From assembly GCA_017525505.1 (NCBI GenBank), contig JAFXSR010000004.1, forward strand, positions 1 through 64,000: a stretch of 64,000 nucleotides of DNA, written 5' to 3'. Positions 1 through 7,488 of this stretch are shown one piece after another. The position numbers were made by a program, and so were the translations under genes. Source of the DNA: Bacteroidales bacterium. Its GTDB lineage: Bacteria > Bacteroidota > Bacteroidia > Bacteroidales > WCHB1-69. The notes under the pieces are model-generated. The model made no database searches. It saw only the letters and a list, made by a program, of their open reading frames with translations, and was not told where the DNA came from. Position 1 is the first letter of the stretch, and the number at the start of each line of letters is the position of its first letter.

Positions 1-1
1 C

Positions 2-271
2 GAGGTCTTTACCAAGACATTGATAGGTGAAGATGCTGATAATCCAAAACTTGAAATCAGCATGGATGGCAGGGGAAGAGCCACGGATGACATCTACATT
101 GAACGTTTCTGGCGGAGCATCAAGTACGAGAACATATACCTGAACGCATATGAGACAGGTGTGGACTTGTATGAAGGAGTCAAGAACTACATCAACTTCT
201 ATAACTACTCAAGACCACATAAAAGCATTGGATATCAGACACCTGAATATTTTTATCAAAAGGCATCCTAA
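2..271 (+). CDS. IS3-family transposase, C-terminal part (gene begins before the window)
   Basis: The open frame runs in from the left edge, so the N-terminus is missing; about 89 residues are visible. They match the end of the DDE integrase core of IS3-family (IS150-like) transposases: EVFTK near the edge, the segment with the catalytic Glu (IERFWRSIKYE), and the typical ending with YNYSRPHKSIGYQTPEYF. An internal TTG at position 20 is not a real start. In this family the protein is the OrfB product that cuts and joins the element ends. Family assignment is secure; whether the element is intact cannot be judged. Confidence 0.9.
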   Translation, partial: EVFTKTLIGEDADNPKLEISMDGRGRATDDIYIERFWRSIKYENIYLNAYETGVDLYEGVKNYINFYNYSRPHKSIGYQTPEYFYQKAS

Positions 272-330
272 GTAATGGGAAAATGTTGTACATTTGCAGA
301 ACAGAAAAAACAAAACTGACTTTTCAAAAC

Positions 331-354
331 GGAGGGGTTGCTTGCGACCTCTCC
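331..354 (+). terminator. Hairpin after the transposase
   Basis: GGAGGGGT pairs with ACCTCTCC (eight pairs, one G-T) around an 8-base loop, 60 bases after the transposase stop. There is no long T tract, so termination is plausible but not certain. Confidence 0.4.
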
Positions 355-486
355 TGCGAAAAGTAATTATATTAGAAACAATGAAAAACTGTCCAATGAT
401 TGGGGAGTACTATAGCCGACACTTGCATTGGTTTAATGGACAGCATCGTGCCAGTGGAGGCAGTGGTGATAGGTTGAAAGAGTCGC

Positions 487-1038
487 CTATTTTCTTTTCT
501 TTGCCTTATGCCCGAAGTTGTAGCCTACGCGGATGGCAGGCTCGATGCATCTCGTTTCTTTAGCCAGGGAAATGCCATAGACGAGTTCGCCCATGATGTA
601 CCAGTTGTTGGAAAACTGGCGGCCAAAACGGAACTCGATGGGCAAAACCAAGTCCATATCCACATAGCCTAAGCCAGTGCCTGGACCAATGCCAAGAATG
701 AAAGGCTTGTTGTTGATGTCGCCAAATTCCATCAGCAGGCCAGCCGACAGTTTGATGACGGCGGAGTATTTGTCATATTCGTTGTATGGCTTGAAGGTGC
801 CTAAGAAACCGCCACCTCCGCTGATGTAGAAGCCCATGGCGAATTTGTCGCTGATCGGATAGGTGAAATCACCACCGATATGGAGATTAAAGCCTGCGGC
901 CTTTATGTCGTAGCATTCAATGGGAATGCCAACACCAAAGTTCATGCCTTTCAATCCTGGCAACCCGGATTTGCTGTTTTGTGCAAACGCCATTATTCCG
1001 CATGTTAATGCTATTGTCAATATGATGATTCTCTTCAT
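487..1038 (-). CDS. Small exported beta-barrel-like protein, unknown function
   Basis: 183 residues. The first about 19 residues form a clear signal peptide (MKRIIILTIALTCGIMAFAQ), the Bacteroidota type ending in AQ. The mature part is rich in Gly and aromatic residues in alternating patterns and ends in a strand-like segment (AIRVGYNFG) before a basic tail, which fits a small outer-membrane barrel of the OmpW/porin-like type. No catalytic motif is visible. It stands alone, downstream of the GH53 gene on the same strand and separated from it by a hairpin cluster. Function is not assigned. Confidence 0.7.
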   Translation of the reverse strand: MKRIIILTIALTCGIMAFAQNSKSGLPGLKGMNFGVGIPIECYDIKAAGFNLHIGGDFTYPISDKFAMGFYISGGGGFLGTFKPYNEYDKYSAVIKLSAGLLMEFGDINNKPFILGIGPGTGLGYVDMDLVLPIEFRFGRQFSNNWYIMGELVYGISLAKETRCIEPAIRVGYNFGHKAKKRK

Positions 1039-1075
1039 AGTTTTTTTAATAATGTGTTATACTTATGTCACTACT

Positions 1076-1160
1076 TTGGCCTTCGTCCATTTGTAGTAGG
1101 CTTCGCCTAGATATTTGCGTCACTACCCCGGCCTTCGGCCACCCCTTCTAAGAGAAGGGG
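1076..1160. repeat. Cluster of short hairpins with TTC-type loops
   Basis: Within 85 bases there are four small palindromes: an imperfect TGGCC-ttc-GTCCA (1077-1089), TAGGC-ttc-GCCTA (1097-1109), GGCC-ttc-GGCC (1130-1140) and CCCCTTCT-aag-AGAAGGGG (1142-1160). The phrase gtcactac precedes two of them. The last could terminate the upstream GH53 transcript. The style matches the larger array at 22540-22953. Confidence 0.75.
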
Positions 1161-1164
1161 AATT

Positions 1165-1206
1165 AAAACTGTCAATTGTCAACTATCAATTATCAATTAT
1201 TAATTG
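1165..1206. repeat. Degenerate 7-bp tandem tract at the 3' end of the GH53 gene
   Basis: The stretch is built of heptamers such as TCAATTG, TCAACTA, TCAATTA and TTAATTG. It overlaps the stop codon of the GH53 gene, whose last sense codon plus stop (AAT TAA on the minus strand) lie in the tract. Confidence 0.8.
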
Positions 1207-3137
1207 CCAACAATCTCTTTATGGCTCTTCAGTATGGTCTTCGCCGTGCCTTTCTTGTTAGAGAACTCAAACATCGACATCGAGTACCAGCCCTCGTAAT
1301 CAGGTGCCCAGTAACGGATACCCGCCATGCCATGAGTCTTGCCCCAGTTCATGACATCCATATAAATATTGGCTTGTCCTTGCTGGTCTTTCTCGTAACC
1401 TTTGAGTTTCTTGTTCCAGCCGGCGAAAGGTCCTTCCATCTTGCCGGAAGGGTAGGAGAACTCGCCGATGAATACGGGAGTGCCGCATTTCTTGTTGATT
1501 TTGGTGATAGTTCTGGTCAGCAGTTTTTTCTTGTTGAATGCCATGGCCGGTGCACTGGGATAGTAGCTGATACCAGCGGTTTCCATGGCATAGCCGTGTT
1601 TCTTCATGTATCGGAAGTAGGAGGCACTGGTTCTCGGCGTGAAAACTACGGTGGCGATATGGGTGGAGAATTTGACCTTGGAAGCGTCGATTCCAGCCTT
1701 TGCGTATGCCTTTAAGATGCCTGCCTTCACTGCGGCAAACTCTTTGACGTTGTAATTCCAGACATGTTTCTTCAGCCACCATGTCGAGAACATGGATGCC
1801 ATATAGCGTTTCATGGCCGAGGCTTTCCCTAATTTGGCGTCTATGGCGGTCTCTACGCCCATGCCGATACCGGCAAAACCAAAGTTGGCCTCATTGCCAA
1901 GGTTCCAGTTGTTGACGGTACAGCCGGTGGCTAAAATCGAGTCGGCGATAAATTCCCCGTAAGCTTCAAGAACGGCACATACTTCATCGAGTGAAAGTTC
2001 AGACCACTCTTTGCCGTTTTGCAAGGCGTAAATCTCGGGATATTCCTCAAAACGTGGGGGTTGCACACGGTCCATATCCATGTAAGTGTAGGCACACATG
2101 ATTTCCGGATTGATGGGGATATTCAGCGAAGCGGCTATTCTGCATAAACGCATTCCCTGGTCAAAAGTGTGTACATTGGCGTTCTCGTCAGGCTCGCCGT
2201 CTGTGGTGTTCTCTGCGGTTTTGTGTCGTTTGGTGGCGATTCTCACATACATCTCAGTAGAACCGAGACTGCGGTAAATGCTCTGTAACTGTTCAGGAGT
2301 GGTGGCAATGCTGTCTCCGATGACAAAGGTATAGCCGTCATCAAACTGGTTAAGAGAGAAAGGACTCAGTGAGAGGGCCACACGGAAACCTTCGGCATCA
2401 TCTGCTGGCTGGGCATTTCCGGATTTTCTTTTTGTTGAAGTAAGAATGCCATTTTCTTCTGAAGGAGTTACAGCATTTCTTTTCATAAACTGAAATGTGA
2501 AGGTTTTTTCGGAGACTTTCGCTTCAGTGATGTGCTGGCTTTCCATTTCCATGCCGTTGATGGTGGCGTAACCCACATATTCCATCTGGTCGCCGGCTGG
2601 GGTCAAATACGTTCCCACAGTGCCGTTATATCCGATTTTATCCGCACCTTGTCCCTCGTTGCACACCATCTTGATGGAGGATGCATTTTTCTCCTGGCGG
2701 GCAGTTAGAATATAGGTGCCGGCATTGGCCAGGTTGATGCGGAATTGATGGATTCCTGGTTGTAGAGACGCGGTACTCCACGTCTCTACAACGCGACCAT
2801 TCATATCGGTGATTTCCATGGTCACCTCACCAGCGTCAGCCAATGTCAGGTTCACATGGGTGCTGCCGTTGAAGGGGTTGGGGTTATTTTGTGATAATTG
2901 TAGAGACGCACGGCCGTGCGTCTCTACGGCATCAATATCGGTTCCGTTTTTCAGGGTCAGGCTGGTCTCAGGCCAGTAAAGGGTTTGTTGCCATCCTTTG
3001 CTGTGGTTGGTGATGACCACACGGTCCAACTGTATGGGCTGACCGTTGTTGTCTTGCCCTTTGAAGTTGATGGTAGTTTGCGCCGCAGCGAAGAAGCACA
3101 TCAGCGCAAAGAGGGAAAGTGTTAAAAGTCGTTTCAT
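1200..3137 (-). CDS. Secreted GH53-like endo-beta-1,4-galactanase with internal T9SS-like sorting domain
   Basis: 645 residues with a signal peptide (cleavage after about residue 20, FFAAAQ). Residues about 80-160 resemble a T9SS type A sorting domain (NNPNPFN, then ITDMNGRVV, then AGTYILTARQ), but here it lies near the N-terminus. Residues about 255-645 look like a clan GH-A barrel of family GH53: WNLGNE carries the probable acid/base Glu416 and FIGEFSYPSG the probable nucleophile Glu559; SYYPS between them is typical of GH53. Members cut beta-1,4-galactan side chains of pectin. The Glu-Glu spacing (143) is longer than I expect for GH53, so the substrate is inferred. Two in-frame GTAGAGACG palindromes lie in the N-terminal part. 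A -7 box lies 29 bases upstream. Confidence 0.8.
   Translation of the reverse strand: MKRLLTLSLFALMCFFAAAQTTINFKGQDNNGQPIQLDRVVITNHSKGWQQTLYWPETSLTLKNGTDIDAVETHGRASLQLSQNNPNPFNGSTHVNLTLADAGEVTMEITDMNGRVVETWSTASLQPGIHQFRINLANAGTYILTARQEKNASSIKMVCNEGQGADKIGYNGTVGTYLTPAGDQMEYVGYATINGMEMESQHITEAKVSEKTFTFQFMKRNAVTPSEENGILTSTKRKSGNAQPADDAEGFRVALSLSPFSLNQFDDGYTFVIGDSIATTPEQLQSIYRSLGSTEMYVRIATKRHKTAENTTDGEPDENANVHTFDQGMRLCRIAASLNIPINPEIMCAYTYMDMDRVQPPRFEEYPEIYALQNGKEWSELSLDEVCAVLEAYGEFIADSILATGCTVNNWNLGNEANFGFAGIGMGVETAIDAKLGKASAMKRYMASMFSTWWLKKHVWNYNVKEFAAVKAGILKAYAKAGIDASKVKFSTHIATVVFTPRTSASYFRYMKKHGYAMETAGISYYPSAPAMAFNKKKLLTRTITKINKKCGTPVFIGEFSYPSGKMEGPFAGWNKKLKGYEKDQQGQANIYMDVMNWGKTHGMAGIRYWAPDYEGWYSMSMFEFSNKKGTAKTILKSHKEIVGN
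2762..2789. repeat. GTAGAGACG palindrome inside the GH53 coding sequence (copy 1)
   Basis: GTAGAGACG and CGTCTCTAC form perfect 9-base arms around a 10-base centre. On the coding strand the element reads as residues VETWSTASLQ (about 117-126). Confidence 0.85.
2900..2927. repeat. GTAGAGACG palindrome inside the GH53 coding sequence (copy 2)
   Basis: A perfect 28-base palindrome (left half GTAGAGACGCACGG). It is read as residues VETHGRASLQ (about 71-80), the same frame and nearly the same peptide as copy 1. Confidence 0.9.
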
Positions 3138-3165
3138 ATTTTTTCAGGTTTCAGGTTTCAAGATG

Positions 3166-3173
3166 CAAAGATA
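3166..3173 (-). promoter_or_regulatory. -7 promoter box for the GH53 gene
   Basis: TATCTTTG on the minus strand matches the bacteroidetal TAnnTTTG box and lies 29 bases before the start codon. Confidence 0.65.
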
Positions 3174-3261
3174 CATCTTTCAACTTAGTCTGCATTATTC
3201 CCATCGCTTTCAAAATTGTTCTATTTTACACATTTTATGATGGTTTTTTGTTGAATTGTTG

Positions 3262-3269
3262 TATTTTTG
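3262..3269 (+). promoter_or_regulatory. -7 promoter box for the AraC-type regulator
   Basis: TATTTTTG, 31 bases before the ATG at 3301, matches TAnnTTTG. A TTG lies upstream but the -33 box is not well defined. Confidence 0.6.
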
Positions 3270-3300
3270 CAGCTGGAAATTGTTTTAATTTACTTGATAT

Positions 3301-4179
3301 ATGACAGATAAGCATCTATTGGAAAATTTGCCAGTGTTACGGGAGATTGACAATATAACAAGTCTGGTAAGTCTTGGCGATGATTTGCGACTGACTGTCA
3401 TGGAGGGAAGTACAACGTCCATGCCTGAATATTTCCAGACTTCCGTATATGCCATGAATCTTCTTGTGAGAGGCAAGGTTAAAGCACATATCAATCATCA
3501 GTTATATGAGATGAAAGCTCCTTGTTTTTCATTTGTTCTGATTAACCAGATCCTTGGTGTGGATGAAGCCAGCGATGATATGAAGCAATACATGTTGAGT
3601 TATTCCCCTCAGTTTGCAGAGGATTTGCATCTGAATTTTTCTGGGGATGCGCATGTACGGGCTTATATGCGTCCGGTTTTTCCCATGACGGAGCCCCAGA
3701 CGCAAGTGGTTCTGCATTACCTTAACTTGTTAAGGGAAGTTGTACATACTCCCGATGTGAGCAATGTCCGTGAGGTGGCACTTAATTTGGTGCGTTCAAT
3801 GGTGTATTTTGTTTATGGCATGTATGATAACTCCTTTTCCAAACTATACACGCCTTCCCGCTCTGAGGAATTGTCGGGTCGTTTCCTCGCATTGGTGGAG
3901 ATGCATTGCCATGAACACCATAGCATCGACTGGTATGCTAATGAATTATGTCTCTCTTCAAAGTATATTTCCAATGTGGTTAAGAAAGTTATAGGCAGAA
4001 GTTCGGGCGATTGTATCACATATAATCTCATTCGTCAGGCGAAAATGCTGTTGCTGAACACTGCGCTTCCAATCCAAGACATTGCCGACCGTCTTGGCTT
4101 CCAGAACCAAAGTCACTTCGGCACCTTCTTCCGTAGGGCTGTGGGGGTGAGTCCACGGGCGTTTCGGAAGGGACAGTGA
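3301..4179 (+). CDS. AraC-family transcriptional regulator
   Basis: 292 residues. The last about 100 residues hold the two helix-turn-helix units of the AraC/XylS family: LCLSSKYISNVVKK, then the signature region IADRLGFQNQSHFGTFFRRA and a closing VGVSPRAFR. The N-terminal about 180 residues look like a cupin-type sensing domain and contain no other recognisable motif. It is divergent from the GH53 gene with about 160 bases between them, so it may control that gene, but this is inference from position only. A good -7 box precedes it. The effector is unknown. Confidence 0.9.
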   Translation: MTDKHLLENLPVLREIDNITSLVSLGDDLRLTVMEGSTTSMPEYFQTSVYAMNLLVRGKVKAHINHQLYEMKAPCFSFVLINQILGVDEASDDMKQYMLSYSPQFAEDLHLNFSGDAHVRAYMRPVFPMTEPQTQVVLHYLNLLREVVHTPDVSNVREVALNLVRSMVYFVYGMYDNSFSKLYTPSRSEELSGRFLALVEMHCHEHHSIDWYANELCLSSKYISNVVKKVIGRSSGDCITYNLIRQAKMLLLNTALPIQDIADRLGFQNQSHFGTFFRRAVGVSPRAFRKGQ

Positions 4180-4247
4180 TCTCTTCGGGTATTTGCGAGA
4201 AGAATGGGTTGTGTTAGACCACTTCCGCAATGATATTGGCGTTTAGT

Positions 4248-5402
4248 TTACGATAGCAGCATGAAAATGCCGATGCCGAGGTAATTGCCCACGGCATAGC
4301 CCAATAATCCGATGGCGATGCCCGGAAGTATGATGTCTTTGTTGTTCAGTACGGCGGCTACCATGGGGACAAAAGGCGGAGAGTTGATGAGCGCGATGGA
4401 ACTGACTAATACAAGGTCTCCTTCAATCTTGAAAATCTTGGCCAGAATAATCTGTAAAGCCAAAGATCCGAATACGGCGAAGGCAATATAATACAAGATG
4501 AAAAGGTGTTTAGAGAACTCCATGTCGTGGATGTTGACCATAGTGGCCACCGCCAAACAGAATACATACACAAAATACAATCCTAAGTCGAAAGTCCCTT
4601 CCAAACGTTTAACGGGTTTGGTGAAGGAGAGCAGCAAGGAGAGTGTGGTGAGCAGGATGATAATAACCGCAGTGCTGTTTTCCAACGGAATAATCAGCGA
4701 CAAAGCGTACGAGATGGCCACCACAACAAAAGCGACAATAATGGATATCGACCTGTTGAAAAGGATTGATTTGAAATCCTTAGGCTTGATGGTTGAATCT
4801 TCTTTGGCTGTGGCAGTATCAGTTTCTTTGGACTTTATGTGATTAATTTTGAATACTTTACGGATTATTGGTTCCCCGAAAAATACAATCAGAATAAGGT
4901 ATAAACCCGTGACAATCAAATCATAACCTGAAACTATCAGGAAAAGGTTGTTGGGTAAGTTTACGGCTTTGGAAACGGGGGCGAGGTTGGGGATGCCTCC
5001 GGTGTAAATGCCCGTCATCACGGCACTGATTTTGGCGTAGTCGGCATTGGATATTTGGGCGGCATCAGCCATCGGATGAAAGATAAAGAACCCCGCAATA
5101 GTAGCGCACAATACGCTGAATAAGCCCAGCAGAAAGGTCTTGACAACCGCCTTCGTGGACCACATTCTGAAATCGCAGCCTAAAAGCATCAGGGGTATTG
5201 CCATCAACACCACCACATTGGATATGTTGGTGCAAATGTTGATGATTGTGGCATTGGAAAAGAAGGTGTTGCCCGCCGCCAACCCGATGATGTACAGGAT
5301 AACCATAGGACTGATTTTCTGAATAATAGGCCATCGCTTGGCCATCAGCATTACCGCTAAGGGTATTCCGAATACATACAGGATTGTCAGGGCTGTCATC
5401 AT
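4248..5402 (-). CDS. DUF819-family integral membrane protein
   Basis: About 384 residues with 10 or more hydrophobic segments from the first residues to the end. Layout and motifs (IGLAAGNTFFSN, ISAVMTGIYTGGIPNLAPVSKA, INSPPFVPMVAAV) fit the DUF819 family (PF05684, YjcL-like), conserved membrane proteins of unknown substrate that resemble secondary transporters. The frame is open back to 5510, but that start lies inside the terminator hairpin of the preceding gene; I choose ATG at 5402 (a second ATG follows at 5399), which begins the first membrane segment. It stands alone downstream of the lipoprotein gene. Confidence 0.8.
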   Translation of the reverse strand: MMTALTILYVFGIPLAVMLMAKRWPIIQKISPMVILYIIGLAAGNTFFSNATIINICTNISNVVVLMAIPLMLLGCDFRMWSTKAVVKTFLLGLFSVLCATIAGFFIFHPMADAAQISNADYAKISAVMTGIYTGGIPNLAPVSKAVNLPNNLFLIVSGYDLIVTGLYLILIVFFGEPIIRKVFKINHIKSKETDTATAKEDSTIKPKDFKSILFNRSISIIVAFVVVAISYALSLIIPLENSTAVIIILLTTLSLLLSFTKPVKRLEGTFDLGLYFVYVFCLAVATMVNIHDMEFSKHLFILYYIAFAVFGSLALQIILAKIFKIEGDLVLVSSIALINSPPFVPMVAAVLNNKDIILPGIAIGLLGYAVGNYLGIGIFMLLS

Positions 5403-5500
5403 TTTAGTCAAATAAGCGGGCAAAATTACACTTTTTTTGATTATGGCATTGAAGGGTGATCCAATTTTTTTAATACCGCTATCATAACCTCCACAGACTA

Positions 5501-5531
5501 AAAAAAGCACCTCGAAGTGAGATGCTTTTTT
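5501..5531 (-). terminator. Rho-independent terminator of the lipoprotein gene
   Basis: AAAAAAGCA and TGCTTTTTT close a stem that continues through CTC/GAG around a 5-base loop. The single mismatch on the plus strand is a G-U pair in minus-strand RNA, which fits termination of the gene ending at 5555. Confidence 0.8.
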
Positions 5532-5554
5532 GTTTTGTATTCCAAATTTGGGAT

Positions 5555-7387
5555 TTATCTTCTTGGAGCATTGCCTCTTGAACCGCCTCCGGAGAAGGAG
5601 CCTCCTGAGGGACGACTGCCTCCTGAAAAACCTCCTGAACCACCTGAAGGTCTTGAATAGCTGCCTGAACCACCTGAAGGTCTTGAATAGCTGCCTGAAC
5701 CACCAGAGGGTCTGGAGTATGAACCGCTGCTTCTGCTGCTTGAGTTGTTGGAAGAGCTGTTGGAGGGTCTTGAATAACTTCCGGAAGAGCTGTTAGACGG
5801 TCTAGAATAGTTGGAATTGCTGTTGGAATTGTTATTGTTAGACGGTCTGGAATATGAGTTGCTGTTACTTCTGTTGTTGGAGTTGCTGTTAGAGGGTCTG
5901 GCGTAGCCTTCGTTGTTGTTCGAGCTGTTGCTGCTGCCTGCAGGTCTTGCAGTGCTGCTGTTCGGATTGTTGTTTGTTCCAGCGGGTCTTGCGTAGCTGT
6001 TGTTAGAGGGAGTGTTGGTGGAAGCAGGAGTTCTTGTGTTGGTAGAGGGTCTGCTGCTGTTGGTAGCGGGCGCTTTGCTCGAATAGGGGTCTCCTGAGAT
6101 AGTGTTGGGTCTGGTATTGGTGGAGGGAGTTCTTGCAGCACCATTGCTGTTAGAGGCAGGAGAAGTAGTGTTGGCAGGAGCCTTGGTATTGGTACCATTG
6201 TTGATGATAGCGGGAGTATTGCCAGAGGGGTTTCTTGTAGCGCTATTGTTGTTAGAGGTCGGAGTGGTCGGGTTAGCGGGAGCCTTGGTATTGGTACCAT
6301 TGTTGATGATAGCGGGAGTATTGCCAGAGGGGTTTCTTGTAGCGCTATTGTTGTTAGAGGCCGGAGTGGCCGGGTTAGAGGGAGTCTTGGTATCGGTACC
6401 GTTGTTGATGAGTGCGGGTTTGACATCGTCGGAAAGCGTGGGTCTTTTGCTGTCCGGTCTGCCAGAGTTTTTGCCTGCTGCCACCAAAGCGTCGTATCTT
6501 TCGCTGAAGCTGCCGGGAGTTACTCCTCTGCCGTTAGCGCCGGCATTGACACCGCTGCCATAGTAGTTGGCGTATGGACTGTTGGTGTAGTTGCCACCCC
6601 CCATGCCATTGCTGCTTCCTCCGTAGCCGCCAGCCATGTCGGGACGGTTTCCTCTGTCGTAGTTGCGGTCTTTGGCTTTGCCATTGTTAACCCCGTTGCG
6701 GTTGTAGTGGCCGTATGTGAATGTTCTGTTGCGGTCGTAGTTGTTGTGATAGTAACCGGCGTGTGTTCCATCGTAGTAGCCGTGTCTGTAACCATCGTAA
6801 TAACCGTATCTGTATCCGCCAGGACCATAGTAGCCGGGATGTCCGCAGTAAACGCTGCCCCAACCCCATGAGTAGCGGAAACCGTAGCTGCAATATCCGT
6901 AGCTGTAAACGGGACGATAATATCTCGGCCAGCACCAGTCATAGCCTAAATAAATACTCACTCCCCAGTTGCCGGGATAGCAGTCATACCAGTACAGATT
7001 GGTGTAGTACGGGTCGTAGTAACCCCAGCTGTAGCAGCACGGACTGTGGAAACGTCTGATTCTGGCAGTGTAGGCATAGTCATAATAGTCGTCACTGTCA
7101 TAATAGTAATTGTTGGTGACGTAAGTGGTGCCACTGCCATCTGTGTAGGTTTCTGAAGAAGAATAGGCGGGAGCGGCCGCAGCTTCTGTATAATTCTCTT
7201 CATATACATAATTGTTGTCTGAAGAGGTGTTGTCGTAAGTTTCTGCTGCTCTGTTGACGTTCACCGCTTCATATTGCTTGTCGTTCGAGCTCGTGTAAAC
7301 ATCATCATAATAGACGTTTGAGTCTAACTTGCAGGCTGACATAATTAATGCCAGTGAAACGACCGAAAGCAAAATTTTCTTTTTCAT
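5555..7387 (-). CDS. Low-complexity lipoprotein (Tyr-rich N-half, Ser/Asn/Pro/Gly-rich repeats)
   Basis: 610 residues. The signal sequence ends in a lipobox (LIMSAC, Cys19), so the protein is probably lipid-anchored. Residues about 100-215 are extremely rich in Tyr, Gly and Trp; the rest is rich in Asn, Ser, Thr and Pro. Between about 6190 and 6410 a 102-bp unit (34 residues with TKAPANPTTP and SATRNPSGNTPAI) is tandemly repeated, and near the C-terminus a 30-bp unit (SGSYSRPSGG) is repeated. No enzyme domain is visible; a surface or structural role is likely. The start is supported by a strong AGGAGG, rare in this phylum. Length may vary between strains because of the repeats. Confidence 0.75.
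   Translation of the reverse strand: MKKKILLSVVSLALIMSACKLDSNVYYDDVYTSSNDKQYEAVNVNRAAETYDNTSSDNNYVYEENYTEAAAAPAYSSSETYTDGSGTTYVTNNYYYDSDDYYDYAYTARIRRFHSPCCYSWGYYDPYYTNLYWYDCYPGNWGVSIYLGYDWCWPRYYRPVYSYGYCSYGFRYSWGWGSVYCGHPGYYGPGGYRYGYYDGYRHGYYDGTHAGYYHNNYDRNRTFTYGHYNRNGVNNGKAKDRNYDRGNRPDMAGGYGGSSNGMGGGNYTNSPYANYYGSGVNAGANGRGVTPGSFSERYDALVAAGKNSGRPDSKRPTLSDDVKPALINNGTDTKTPSNPATPASNNNSATRNPSGNTPAIINNGTNTKAPANPTTPTSNNNSATRNPSGNTPAIINNGTNTKAPANTTSPASNSNGAARTPSTNTRPNTISGDPYSSKAPATNSSRPSTNTRTPASTNTPSNNSYARPAGTNNNPNSSTARPAGSSNSSNNNEGYARPSNSNSNNRSNSNSYSRPSNNNNSNSNSNYSRPSNSSSGSYSRPSNSSSNNSSSRSSGSYSRPSGGSGSYSRPSGGSGSYSRPSGGSGGFSGGSRPSGGSFSGGGSRGNAPRR
5641..5710. repeat. 30-bp tandem repeat (SGSYSRPSGG-coding)
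   Basis: At least two identical 30-bp units (5641-5670, 5671-5700), followed by a diverged copy. The frame is kept. Confidence 0.85.
6180..6415. repeat. 102-bp tandem repeat (34-residue unit)
   Basis: The word ggtacc recurs at 6191, 6293 and 6395, exactly 102 bp apart. The units between them are nearly identical at the DNA level, which suggests recent duplication. Confidence 0.85.
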
Positions 7388-7391
7388 GACG

Positions 7392-7397
7392 AACCTC
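7392..7397 (-). promoter_or_regulatory. Strong Shine-Dalgarno of the lipoprotein gene
   Basis: AGGAGG lies a few bases before the ATG at 7387 on the minus strand. Most genes here have no such motif, so it is notable. Confidence 0.6.
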
Positions 7398-7423
7398 CTT
7401 TTAATTTAAGTCCATAATTTTTT

Positions 7424-7431
7424 TATCTTTG
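7424..7431 (+). promoter_or_regulatory. -7 promoter box for proS
   Basis: TATCTTTG matches TAnnTTTG and lies 57 bases before the proS ATG. Confidence 0.65.
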
Positions 7432-7488
7432 CAAACTCAAATTTATTGACGACAAAAATACTAAAAAGTTTAGCAAATATCCATCATT

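Larger units (their letters stand above)
1..417 (+). mobile_element. Right-hand part of an IS3-like insertion sequence (end uncertain)
   Basis: The transposase tail is followed by about 145 bases of non-coding DNA. A candidate terminal repeat lies around 386-412 (ctgtccaatgattgggg), a GC-rich motif of the kind found at IS3-family ends. The left end lies outside the window, so the inverted repeat and target duplication cannot be matched and the right boundary is a guess. Confidence 0.4.

Noticed and set aside
294-563. 89-codon plus-strand frame after the transposase
   Set aside because: Overlaps the IS end and the tail of the 183-residue gene; no similarity to any family.
5482-6426. 314-codon frame in another phase of the lipoprotein gene
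   Set aside because: Pro/Thr/Leu-rich product of repetitive DNA; the lipoprotein frame has a signal and lipobox.
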